Shown here: positions 34,020 through 47,600 of the stretch, one piece after another
Numbering within the stretch: position 1 is the stretch's first letter
Layout: each line of letters opens with the position of its first letter
Position numbers and translations under genes: made by a program
Assembly (NCBI GenBank): GCA_031213475.1
Contig: JARUPZ010000037.1
Location: 3,726,305 to 3,790,304 of the forward strand
DNA: 64,000 nt
Source of the DNA: Nereocystis luetkeana
Lineage: Eukaryota; Sar; Phaeophyceae; Laminariales; Laminariaceae
Reading direction: 5' to 3'
The notes under the pieces: model-generated
Told to the model about the DNA's origin: nothing
What the model saw: the letters and a program-made list of their open reading frames with translations, nothing else
Database searches by the model: none

Positions 34020-37000
34020 CTATTAACAGGTAAAGTATAACATGGTATCTCCAGACCCCACGACGGTAGGACGGTGGGTATAGAACCTGGGGGGATTTTT
34101 TTTTCTTCAAGTCAAATGAGTGAGAAATATTGATATGCTGTTATCGTGCCGTCAAAAATCATCACGACCGTGGTAAAACATGTCCTCCTACACACCACGT
34201 TATATACGGCAGGTGCCAAGGCGCTATCCAATTCTTTTGGGTATCAGAGCCAACGGCAACCGGAAAAAATACGACAATTTGACAGAATCGACCGCACTCC
34301 AACACGCTCTCCGGCTGGTGTACTATTATAGGGGAGGTGTTTCAACAAAGTGTATCGGAGGGAAATGTACGGCACGCGCGCAGCATCGTGGCACTAGAAT
34401 CGTGTGTATACAATATCATACAAAACTCGTTACTGCTTCGCGCTCTTCCCACTACCTGGTACCAGGTACGTGGTATGGCCGACTAGACTAAACTCTACAC
34501 ATTTCGGGTATAGCTACATCTGGTCCCCCAAAAGGCGTGAATATATAGTTGTTGCGAAGCTGGCGCAACTCTCGGGTCGGACTGCGGCTTTTGTGCCCAG
34601 AGACCAGGTACTCGCTCCGGAGACAAAAACATACGTAATCAAGAGTGGGCAAGAATAATATCGTATTATCATAAAAATCAGAGAAGACTAAAAACTCTCG
34701 ACCCCGGACACTGGACAAAACAACAACAGCAGTATGGTACCAGGTAGGACTAACAGCCAACCTACACTCTGATTTGTTGACTTGGAAAACAAGAATAGCG
34801 TAAGGAAATGGTGCACTCTCGCTCTCTACTAAACGTGGTCACCGTCTAGAACAACCGGTTACGTACGTATATTATGTACGGCGAAGTACCGCGAGGTTTT
34901 TTCGGGGTGTCCTCATAAACGAGCCGCTGAAGAAAAACGAGAAAAATAACACAACCCCGCGAGGCGCGAAAGAGGCCGGTCGGTCTGCTCAACAATATTT
35001 GGTGCAGGATGCACGACAGACATGACACCTAACAACAACGAGAACGCCACCCATTGGCACGAAGAGAGGAACCAAAAGAAGCGCTGATCAATAATATCAT
35101 AGCCTGAGAGACAAGAGGGGCACGAAACGAGCGCCGCCGCAAAGACACATTACACCGATTCTGTGCCGGCAGCATAATCAGATCATCACCACTACCCTCC
35201 ATACTCAACTTGAGCTTGCAATCCAATGCTCACCCCTTTTTATGACACTACAGTTTTGACTATTACCAGGTGAAAAACTGCTATACGGAGGCGTTACTTG
35301 TAGAGATATATCGCTTGCTGAACGGGCACGAACCTTTCCGCCCCCGACCCCTCATCCTTTGCTCCTACCCACCCCTTCGGGGTAAAACGTAGGGAGAACG
35401 CTTCCATACAAGACACCATAACAATAGTATTTCTACCTCCCCTAACCCACCCCGCATTCCTCCCCGGAAAAACAGCACGTGCCAGGAATCGCAAAAGTCA
35501 TGACCGCCCGACCGCCCAACGGAGCAGAACGACCGATCAACCGAACATAACAGACCAGCCGAACCGAACAGACCGGGCCGTTGCCGGGGGGGGGGACGTT
35601 GAACATACCGATAAACAAACGAGAAACTTGTCTCGTACAACAAACAGCAAGGCCGTTCGATCCATCGATCGATCGAGCCAAAACGTGTAATCTCAAAACA
35701 AATGCGATCGATCCCTCTCCGAAACTTCCATGTGCCGTACCGCCCTACCGCCCGCAACGATGACACGCGGCTGGTTCGCAAAAGAAAGCGACAAGCGCGT
35801 ACGCCAGGTCAAACGGGTGGGGAGTACTTGTACGAGCTGCGAGCGTATGTATTCATGGCCGGGCGGGCGCGAACAGCAACAGTGTCTTCCTCTCTTAATA
35901 ATAGCCAAAAGCAAAGTTAAGGCACAAGGTGCATACACAACAAAACACACACACCTACACTTCCGTGTCAATCGTGCTCTCGCTTTGTTTTTTATTGAGG
36001 GAGGTGGGGGCGCACGCCCACCTGCTCGCCCGCCCCACCTATCTTGGGAAAGCACGACGATTAACGGCTTCCCTCCATCCGGACCAAAAGCCTAAACGTG
36101 TTGAAATCCTAAAAACCGTGTATTATTTTTGTGTCTCAGAACTCGATTCAGATTGGGGATCCGAATCTACAACGGAACGAAATCGGTCGAAAACCAAAAA
36201 GCGAAGCAACACCGAGACAGATTGAAAACAAAATCCAGATCCAAAACCCAACCGCGCCTGTGGGATGCACATGAGACAAAAACGGAAGCAACGCGAAAAA
36301 TCAGGAGGATCCTCGCACGCAGCTAGTGCCCAAGCTGGCGGTGAATCTAATCGCAACCCTCCCCCTCCCCCCTCCTCCTTCCACCACCCTCCCCCGTCCT
36401 CCTCTCCAACTCGTACAAGAACAAGAAAAAAGCAGGGGGTTTAGTATATTTTAGGGCCACCAAGCACCTCGCTCCTCGCTAGTTTTCATCAGGGTCATCA
36501 AACCTGTAGCACGCTCGTGATGAACTAAAAAAACGGGGGCCCTGCAGCCGCGGCGAGAGGACTCAGCCTCCTAATCGACCCTACCCACCCACCCACCCAC
36601 CCACCCCGACCCAGCCCGCTCTCGTCACGCATTACCTAGAGAGCTAGTGCGAGGTAACGGGCGCGCGCGCGCGCGGGGGGGGGGGGGGGTTCCGTTGCCA
36701 CATGCCCCCTTTCGTGGCATGCCTTTCGCGGGTACCAAGCGAAGTGACTTTTCTCCAAACAGTTTGCCCGAGACCTCCTCCTTCGTTTCGTAATCAAGGA
36801 CCGTTTTTCTAACAAGACAAAACATATAATTTCGGCGAGCAACTCTAGCGTACGCCACGCACTCACTCTACTCATCCCACCCACCTATCGGAACCCACTC
36901 GACCCAACCCCACCCACCTATCCACCCCGAACCAATCACCCACCCGCCCAGCCAGCCAGCAGAACACCCTCACCGCACCAACGAGCCCATTAAGTTACCG

Positions 37001-38600
37001 TCGAACTCACGAAATTACTTGCTTTTCACAGGCCAACTATATAGTCACAGCAGCGCGTGCCCGGTACATATGAACGTCACACCCCTGCCGACGACAAAAG
37101 AAAAAAAAGGGCGCCAAGTTTGACAACTGTGCCCTGGAAGTACTTCCCCTCTCCTCCCCCCCCCCCTCTCTCCCCCCCGACTCACCCAACATACAGATAA
37201 AAAAAATGCAAAGAAAAATATGACCGAAGGTATGCCACTGACAAGGGCACGGAAATAACGGTGGCTGAACCCATGAAAAATTAGAAGGAAAAAGGACGGA
37301 TCTGTACATCGACGAACGTACAACAAGAATCATAAATAAACACAACGACAAAAAAACAACCAGGACGATTCACCGTGAATCCCAGTGTACTCAAAACTCT
37401 TAGCGTGACGATGGTAACACACGTCGAGAGGGGGGGGGGGGGGGGGGGGGGGAGGGCGGGGGCGCTGTTCGCAGTCAGCGTTCTCGTGCCTGCTTGACAC
37501 CGCCACGATATCGTGCACATGGTAGTGTCCTTTTGCATTCTCCAGTTTATCAACAGCCGCGTTTCGGTCCACATCGGGACAAAAACCGCGGAAAAAGAAA
37601 ACGATCCCCCCAAAACGTGGAAAAAAAAACAAACAAACACTTTTATTTTTTTTCCGAATACAACAGTACCTGACGCCTGGCACTAGACATCGTACTGCCG
37701 CGCCGCGAGGGGGTGTCTCCCCTCTCGCTGTACGCTGCTGCCACCACCGCCACCGCTGACGCTACCTCTTTCCGCCGCGATTAGCGCTGACACCTCTTCC
37801 GCCACCGGCAGACATGTTTACAAAGCGCCATTTCCGAGGCGCCATACGTAACGAAGTGGTTGGGGCCACCAGCCTAACGGGACAGTCAACCAAAAACCAA
37901 AAACCCACGCGGTGGCCTTTCTCCTCCCCGCATCAACAAAATACAAGAACACGTAAAAATAAAACGCCGTTCGTAGGCGAGAAGCGCGACAAACGAAACC
38001 CACACCCCGCTCCACCCTTCGAGAGGCCAAAGCAAATCAGAGAGAACAAGAGAGAACACTTCCTCTCTTGTTCCGCCCGCTCGCACGTACGTCTTCAACT
38101 CTGGGCGTGGTCCGATACCGAACGACCCCCTTGCTTTGTCCGTCCGTCCCGATGCGAGGTTTCACATGTCTAACATCGATCGATTAATCAATGTCTCCTC
38201 TGCAATATTCAAGAAAGCCCCTATGGTCATACGACTACGGCCATGCATGATATCGAGTACACCCCCCCCCCTCCTCCCTCTCCTTACCCTCTTGTACCTT
38301 ACCCCCCCCCCCTGTCTCGAATGACCCTAGCGATGCCATAAAAACACTTTCCACATGGTGTCATCATGATCGTGTTCGTCGGCATCATCTGAGACAGTCC
38401 AGTCACTCCTTCCTGTGTCATTTCGGATCGTCGTCGTGATTGGTCACAATGAACCAATCAAATCAATCAATCAACCGACCAAAACAACCAACCAACCGGT
38501 TACACACCCCATCCACCAAATCGCCAAAAAAACACCACAAAATCAAGGGAAGAACCATGTATCACCACACGACTATAAAAGTATACCCGTATTTGTATAC
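34020..38600. other. 4.6 kb without a supported gene; low-complexity
   Basis: TACCWGGTA motifs lie at 34453, 34460 (overlapping pair) and 34738. From 35450 on, the plus strand is rich in A and C with ACCGAACC, CCCACCCACC and CAACCAACC runs. There are homopolymer G runs at 36680 and 37430-37452 and a GC dinucleotide run at 36661. A short piece of the CATGCATGG repeat lies at 38215-38265. Open frames such as 35693-36055 (minus) or 37281-37640 (minus) lack any recognised motif. Confidence 0.4.
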
Positions 38601-38605
38601 ACGAG

Positions 38606-41600
38606 TCATATCATACGTATCGACGCTCCTTTCGCCGAACTGCTTTTCGACCCCCGCCCCGGTATCAGCCGCGAAAAAATGCCTCCCACGGTGGACGAAG
38701 AAGGTTTGCGTTCGTTCGGGATGCTTCGAGCGGCGGGTGCCGGTGCCGATGGCGGCGGCAGGTCGTTTTCTTCCACCAATGCTTCCAAAGTTTCCTAAAA
38801 AAAAAAAAAGAAGCGTTCGACGGTCGGTCAATCGTCTACACGATTTGACAAAAGCACGTCAGGGGACAGGGGACACCAAATGCCTCCAACGGTTCCTGTT
38901 TTGAAAAGCGGCGTATGTCAACTGGTCAATTGACTACAAATCCTCTATATGCCCATGATGTATTGTCATTGGAGTGCATGCGTGGTACGTGGCTTTTGAT
39001 ATAGGAACTCATGGTTACCTGTGTACGGTTCTTAGATAGTTCTATCGCGCTTCTAACTTTTCAACAGTCTAGTCGGCACGCGTATCCAAAGCAGAATAAC
39101 TTATAAATAGTCTGCTGGAGAACGTCAATAGTCTACTGGAAAATTCAATAGTCTATCGAGAACCCCAATAGTCTACTGAGGTGTCCCCACTTCCCGCACT
39201 ACTCCCGCATCCCGCTGCCCTCACAATGTATATATATGTACTTCGTATAATAGAGGGACTGCATAACGGCACGATAGGGACCACTACTGCTGTACTACAA
39301 GTAGATTACGTGTATAAGGCTGGCGCATGCCGACACCGCCTGTGTAGAGGGTCCACTACTACTGCTACTGTGCTACAGCAGTAGCTCACGTGTATATGGC
39401 AGAAGCCTGGTCGCTCCCGCGGATCTTCGGCCCAGCACGAGGATAGAAGGCTCTTGAAGGAAGAATCCCACCCGAACTGCATCAGCGGCCGCTGGCCATG
39501 CTGTGGAAGTATCACATGTCCGGCGGCCGCGGCGGCGACGGGAGAGAGAGAGCACGCAAAAAGAAAAAGAAAAAAAGCAAAATCAACAAAAATAAAAACT
39601 GGCGCGAGGCGGAGCGGGCGGTATAAAGACGAGAGACATAGAGGAAGAGCTCCTATCATATAAGAACGCGGAAATGGGAGGCCCCGGGACGGGTGGAGGG
39701 GCTCCGTTCTTTTTGTTTGGGGGGGGAGGGATCGTCGTCATTAACGAAGGGGGGTGTCGAGCAGCCGACGCATGCATCAAGCGAACACAACGACGGATTG
39801 TATCAAAACTACGAGAAGTATCATGCCACCGTCTTTTCCAATCGAAACAAAACGCCAAAGCGGAGAAAAAAAATCCCCGCCTCCCAACAAATGTACTGCT
39901 TCATTACACGGTTCTGCCGAGATGGCTGAGATAACGTTTGCCATTTTTGGCGAGCCCAAGCTCCAAGCCCCAGCGAAGAACGAAACAAAAGGGAGCGACC
40001 CAAACCCCAGCAAGCGAACCGAACCAAACCGAACCAAAAGCCGGCGAGCAATCTGAAATAAAAAAAACGCTGGTCAAGTCGCTCGCCTACATGGCGTTCT
40101 TTTCTACCCGCTAAACAACCCGGCAAAAGCAAGCGAAAACCTCGGCAAGGTTGCTGCCTCCCCCCCCCCCCCCCGGTATCCCACAGCAGCGAAGTTACAC
40201 ACTAGTTAAGCTCTTTAGGACATAGCGCTCCCGTTGTAAAGGAACAAAAAAATGGAATTAGAGTCAGATCTGGGTTTCTGCACAATCCACCAGCACTAAA
40301 GTTAGAACCAGCGGAGGCGTGTCGGTGGGGGGCGACCAGGGTTGGCCTCTGGGACGAGGGCGGTGCTCCACCTGCACGGCCTGGAACATGAACTGGTCAG
40401 AAGAGAGGCCCGAGTACGGCAGCCAGCCCGTCACAAGCTCCCACGTCACGACAGCGAAGCTGTGAACGTCCGTCTTCTCGTTGTACCTGGCGCGCCGAGA
40501 GGCAAGCGATAACGGAGGGGGGGAGAAGGGAGTGGGAAGGACGGAGGGAGGGAGATTTCTAAAGGCGTAGACGAGGGGGGGGGGGTGGGGTGTACTCGAT
40601 ATCATGCATGGTCGTACCGTATACTATAATCAAGATAACACGGAGGGCGTACTGAATACGACGAGCGATGCGTCTATGCAACATTCTCGACGAAACCTTT
40701 CAAAAGACACCATTTTCGTCGTGTGCGGCTCCCATGGTTTGGAGGAAACCGGGTCGTTCGTCCGAGGGGGTGTGTTACCTTGATTATAATGTACGATGGT
40801 CGTAAGACCATAGACTCTCGCATCCCCACAACGCCGGGACGGAGCACGTCGGGTTTTCACAAACCGGGCAGACATTGTGTACACCAAGCGCGAAGCGCCG
40901 TGAGGAGATCGGTGAGTCGCATGAAGAGTGAGCTGCATACTGCTAAGAACCGCTTGTGAGGCGGACTTTGCACATGGATGGCAGCTTCAACGAATTTATT
41001 TATCTCGCGGTGTGGCCATTTCCAGAGACAGCAATGGGGGTATTACGTAACTGCCTCGTGGGTGCTTCACCATAAACACTACGTGATGCGATCACCCCCC
41101 TTGGGCGGAATGAAGGTTCTCCACCCCGCACAAACGATCTGTAACTCGATCGCGAGCTGTGACCGACCGCCAAAAAAAAACGGTACCCTGATTGTCTAGC
41201 TCACGTAGTGAGCGGCATGTTTTGCAGTGCCGTTGCCAACCGACGCCAACCCAACCTATGTATACCTACTGTATGTATAATATATAGGCGGAGAGGGGGG
41301 GGGGGAAGGGGGACGACAAAACGGGAGAGAAAAACACGTCGATCGAATAAAGAGAAGGCGCACAATACACGAAGAACACACACACACAAAAACGCTGGAT
41401 GAACACAAAACACACGCACGCCTGTCGCCCGGAAAAGGCGTTCACGACGCTCAAGTGACTGGCGCGTAAGCTGGCGACGACAACGACCTAGGTTCACAGC
41501 AAATATAACACAGACCAGGCAGTGCCGTGCGCGCGCTCGCGCCCAGAGGACTTCGTGGGGTGGGCCAGCGTTGAGAGAGTGGTTTATTGGCGCTACCGCC

Positions 41601-44600
41601 CGCGGGGCGAGGAGGGGCGGGGTTGGGGTGGGGCGGGCGTAGGTGACGATTTTCGGGGGAAGGGCTTAGAACAACAACGACGGGTCCTCGAGAAACGTTG
41701 CGCGGGCAGCCATTGGGTCGGTCGGTCGGTCGGCCGGCCGGTCGGACGGGACGTTGGATGCAAGCGCTTCGGCTGTGTGGGTAGGGTGGTGAGGTTTTCC
41801 AGGTCAGACGTGCTGCATACTTGTCCATGGCGTCGTGCGTCTTACAGTACAGTGGGACGTTTGTAGTCAGAACGTACGATGGGCGCAATGTATCCCCGCA
41901 TGTTGACACATCACAGTGCGTTCTGACTACCATGTTCCCCCCCCGTAAAAGCGGCGAATTTAGCTTCTGCTGACAGATATTTTCTTTGAGGTCGGTGATA
42001 GCGAGTGGGTCACGCAACAACGGCGACGAATGACAGCTTGGTCTTTTTCGCCAGAGTTCGAGGGGAATGGAGGCGTTTCAAATTGTAACGCACACACCAG
42101 CGAGTGAAGGCTGCTAGCTCTACAACTGAGCGGCGTTTTTTTTTACTGTGGAGCTATGTTACCTGGTAGTGTATATTGCTATTTGTACTTTCAAGCCAGT
42201 ACGCGCTCCTTAAGCACTCGTAGAACGAACAAGCGCTTGCAGGGCGAACATCTGAGCACGTGATACCACGACACGTGAAAAAAAAACTCAAGGTACACAG
42301 ATGGTGGCGACGGCACGCATCCAAGCCAGCGTTAACAACATCCATCTACCGCCAACATCCAACGCCTACGCCAACGACAACATCGAACCCCAATACCAAC
42401 ACGCTACATTTTTATTTATTTTTTTCTATCCTCCGGCGGAGGGGTAAAAATGAACCTTAAGCTCACTACTATTCCACGTTCAGATTTTCGTGTCGTGTGT
42501 CAATTCAACCTAACCCCATAGCTCCCGTTGCAACAGCAGGGCAGGCTACTGCTACCACTGGCGCTTGCGCACGATGACCCGACCTGACCCCCGAAAGGGG
42601 CGGGTGTGGATAGCCACCCGGGGGAGTCATCTCCGCCGGGTAGAGGGGCAAGTGCGGTGGAGATAGCCACCCGGGGAGTCATCTCCCGGTAGTGTGGGAC
42701 TCGCACGTTACAGTATCACGAAAGACCGACACCAACGCCAGCACCGTCACCAACACGACAGCCGACAGCATCTCTTTATCAACACCGACACCAGCACCAA
42801 GAACACCAACGTCAACGCCGATCCTCAAATGGCAAAACCAACACCAACAACGAACTTCAGACAGCACGCAGGCATGAAGCCAGACGACGCGCGCACGCTA
42901 GCTCCGCCAAATCCGAGACACTCACGGCTGCAGGCGAGCCACCTCAGGAGACATGTACCGGAGCGACCCCACCTCGCCGCTCATCCGGTAAAAATCGTTT
43001 ACCCCGGCCTCCGACCGCTTGATCAGCTTCGCCAAACCTAGGTCTGTTTCGTTGCAATACCGACGCGACGTGGAGCCATGGCGGTGAGCACGGGCAAGGG
43101 AGCGGGGGGTTGGCGGTGGTGGTGGCGGCAGCAGTGGTGGTGGCGATGGAGTTGGTGGCGGTGGTTGTGTTAGTTTTTGGTGTTGGTAGTAGTGTTGGTG
43201 TAGCTGGTGTTAGTTTTGGGGTTGGTAAAATGCAGTAGTATTAGCGTTGTTGGTGCTGGTGTAGGTGTTGCCGGTGTTGTCGGCGGTGGTTGCGGCGGTG
43301 GCGGTGTTGGGTGTTGTTTTTGGTGTTGGCAACAGTGTTAGCGATGTTGGTGCTGATGTAGGTGTTGTTGGCGGTGGTTGTGGTGGTGATTACGGTTGGT
43401 GGTGGCTGGTGGCGGTGGCGGATCACTGCCCAAGATTCGGCGCGCTTCCACGCCAAGTGCGCGTGTAGCTCAGACAGAGAGACCGAAAAAAAGCGGACTG
43501 GCTAAAATCGGGAGGAGTATGAATGGGGATACACCAAAATGATCAACAGCCCCATGGCTTTGAACCAAACACCCACCCCGAGGGCAGCAATCACGTTCAT
43601 AGTTTATCTCTTCGCAAAAAGTCACGCATCAGCCCTCGGCTGCCGACGGCGACGCGAACTGATCACAGCGAAAAAACAACTGTCGAACTTTACACTCCTT
43701 TGGGCCGCCCATATACGTTGACAACCGGAGAGGACTCGTGAAACAGAGCAAGAGCACAACAACGAAAAAGAGAAACCGGAGGCTGGGTGGAGCCCCTCGT
43801 TGCCCACCCACCCCTCCCCCGCCTGCCCCCCCACCGCGCCTTCCCTCCATTCCTGAGTATCCACCCCCCCCCCCCCCCGCGCGCGCTCAATGAGTACACC
43901 CCCCCCCGCGCGCGCTCGCTCCCCCTCCCGCTTGCCTCTCTATGAAACCTATTTACTACAAGAAACCCCGCGCAACAGCTCACCGAACTGTGTTGTAGCG
44001 CCGATGAGGGTTCGTGTTTGTGTCCAAACCCAAGCGGAACCGGGGTGAAGGCATGACGGGGGAGGGAAGCGGGGGGGGCAAGGGCGAGTCGGGTTGCGCA
44101 CATGGGACACGCTTAGGTTGGGCAGGCAAATAGTAACTTCGAGACTAGGGCTCAGAAAAGACAAAGTCACATCGGGAGGAACGCTCTGCCGCGGTGCTGA
44201 ATGAAGCACGCACGCGGGAAGGAAGCGGTGAGAGCAAGATGCACGACGAGCACTGAAAACACCAGCAAGACCCACGCATGGACACCTTGCATGCATATAT
44301 ATCAGCCACGCCAGCTACTACAAGGGGATCAAAATCCACATCGACCCATCTAGAATACACACCGACATTCACTAACTTCAACACCAACACTACGCAAGTC
44401 CCACAACAACGTAAGCACGACATAAAAACTACCCCTGTTTCGTAGTAATGCCCTGTACAGAAACATCAATCCAGTATGTACTACATAAATTCCCAAAAGT
44501 GTTTTGCCTCGCCGCAACGGCGGTGCAGCCCTTAAGGCCTAGAAGGGTTATAAACCCTTTTAAGGAAAACCGCAGTCCCGTTCTGGGGACGAGCCACTCT

Positions 44601-47600
44601 AATCCCAAGTACTTTGTCCCCAAAACAGGACTGCAGTACTAAATGGGTTAAGACCACCCCGTGACGAGCCCCAAGACAAATAAAAAAACACCGCTAACAC
44701 CAACGCCAACGCCAAGCCCAACACTAGCAAAACCACCAGCACAACAACCACACTGGCACCCGACGCAGGCGGGCACCGATGTCGATACCACTCCCCCCCC
44801 CCTCCCTCCCCCCAAAATAACCCAACACGGGCAACAAGGAGGGCAGCACCATCAACGATACCAGTATTGATCAACAACAACGTCCCCATCGACGATTGGA
44901 ACAGCACCATCGACACACTCGACGCTAACACCAACATCAGCCCCAGCGATAGCAGCCGCGCGTCCCCGTACCAGCTTCATGACGTTCCCGCTGAACCCCA
45001 AGTTGTCGGGCTTCAAGTCCCGATGCATGACGCACCTGGTGGCGAATGACGGGAAAGAAAAACGGCACCGTTGAGAAGGTCGTCTGAAATGGTCGGGGGG
45101 AAGATTGTGCGAGGGGTGCAGCAGACATTGATCACACATACATGTGGACGAAGCAAGCGAAGCACTTGCGAGGACGCAATCTTTTACCTAATTATTGATT
45201 CGGAGCGCAACCGCCGCGGATGGAAGCCGGACACAGCGCTAGGGGCAAGCCGAAAAAAAACACACACATACACACAAAAACCAAACACACCAGCCTGTGG
45301 ACCCTGCTCTTACATATCAGACGTGTGCACGCCAGCAGCCGCGAGAGCCCGCGGCTTGCTCATGTTGTTCGCTGCAGTTCGATGGACGAGCCTATCACAG
45401 TAAACAATATACTCCCATCGTGGTGCAACATGCATATACACTTACTTCAACAGAAACCGTCCAAACCCAGCCAATAAACCATTGCGAGCAAATACGTACC
45501 CTGTTACGTACACTCCAGTGATGCAAAACGATATTCATTCGCAGTCACCTAACCAGGAGTCCGAAATCGAAAACCGAAACGCACCACCGCATATTCCATT
45601 TGATTTATCAATCAATGTCGATTTTATTTCGTAGCGTGCTTGTGTTACGGGATTGCCTTGAAAGGCCTGCAGAAGTCGATAATTACCTGGGTACAGGTAC
45701 TGTGTACTGGGATCGTTTTTCGTAGTAGTTGGGGAGGCTTGTTGAGGATGGGAAACCGGGGAGTTTTCCGGTGGGGCAACCAGCCTTCCGTCTTTCAGTT
45801 CTCCATCGAGCGGAAAGGAAATTAACTGCTCTTCTTCAATCTATATCATACCACCGCCATAGAGGACCCCAGCAGGACGCAGTCCACCCTCCATGCGACT
45901 CGCCCAACACCTCACAGCGCTTCGCGCTCGGTGCAAGCAATGTCTGCCTGGTCGGTGAAAACCCGACGTGCTCCGTCCCGGCATTGTAGGGATGCGAGCG
46001 TCTACGGGCATACGGCTACCGTGTAAGGGATGCGAGGGTCTATGTGGTCATGCAACCTACGCCCATGCATGAAATGAGTACAAACACACCCCACACACAC
46101 TGCTGTGACCCCGAGATCACCACAGCCATCGCCTGACTCCAGCAACGGCTTTCAGCCCGTGTCCTAGGGTACACACGCCACTGCTCCACTACTCTTATCC
46201 ACGACTCTTACCCACCATCCCACCTCCCCCACTACTATCGACACCCCACCACGACGCTACCCAATCCCATCACCGCTCCAAACCCCTCCAATACCTCGAT
46301 CACTCCCACTACCCAAATACCCTAGAACCCCGACACCGCTCTATATGCACCAACTCACGTTCCAGGGATGGCCTCGCAGTGCAGGTACTTCATCACGGAC
46401 GCTAGCTGGAGGGCGTGTCGAACCGCAGGCCAGAAGCCCAGCCCGCCCCTCGCCGCGTCCAGCCGCTGCCGCAACGTACCTCGGTCGAGGTACTCCAGCA
46501 CGATGAAACTGTTGACACAATTGTTGTCGAGGAGGAAAAGGAGGAGGAAAAGGAGGAGGAAAAGGAGGAGGAGGAGGAGGAGGAGGAGGAGGAGGAGGAG
46601 GAGGAGGAGGAGGAGGAGGAGGAGGAGGAGGAGGAGGAGGAGGAGGAGGAGACAGGGGGGGATGGGGGCGCATCGGTGGGGTCGAGCGATCGCCGATTCA
46701 TGCCGCAGCGTTAGAATGATGTGCTCTTCGACATATTTAGCATACATACATACCACCTTCTCCAGAAGTGTAGGGACCGTTTGGGTGCTGATAGGAGGAC
46801 CCAAGCCGTTCTCATGTTTCAGCGTGGCTGTTTTGCAGTGTTCTCGTATATGTATATCATCCTCACAACCGTGGCCCGCCGATCCCGAGGCACAAGGCGC
46901 TGACAACAGAAGCGCGCTACAAATTACCTGGTATGCATCCTACACGCTGCGTCCGCTTCTTCCCCCTTCGTCGTCGGGGATAGGTGTGTCAGTGCCACCG
47001 TCTACTTGCAGAGGGTACTGCTACGCATGCACCCCGTTCGATCTCTGGGAGTGCTTCTATTTTCCTGTACAACGTCTCGTTGTACGTTTCTCCAGACCAT
47101 ATATACACGCGCCTGCCCCCGATGACTTCATTCCGTTCGGGAATCTCGTCATAGCCCAACGATAACCCCAACGGTAACCCCAACTGTAACCCTAACGGTA
47201 ACCCCAACGGCAACCATACCGGCATCCCTAACGGTATCCCTAACGGTATCCCTAACGGTATCCCTAACGGTAACCCAACGGTAACGCTAACGGTAACCCC
47301 AACGGTAACCTCAACGGCAACTCAAAGGGTATAAGAAAAACAAAACGAAACAAGTTATGTTATAATTTACCAAGCGCCTAACGAATCCATAGGGAGGCAA
47401 CATGGCGGAAACAGGACGCTCGGTTCTTCGTGGCTTCTATCTTCTCCATCCTGGGGCACATTACCGTTGCACGCGCCTCACGCTCTCCTCTCCGGGATCA
47501 ACCCCTTCCCCCCCAGCCTGATCGGTGAAAACCTGGCGTGCTCCGTCACGGCAACGTAGGAATGCGAGGGTCTATGGTCATACTATTTAATACTACGGCC

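Noticed and set aside
46402-46701. Open frames of Ser, Leu, Glu or Pro runs on both strands
   Set aside because: They are translations of the GGA/TCC microsatellite. Only the short kinase exon next to it has domain and splice support.
47158-47335. Chromosome end or telomere
   Set aside because: The unit is 12 bp, the array is short and degenerate, and unique sequence with a gene continues on both sides.
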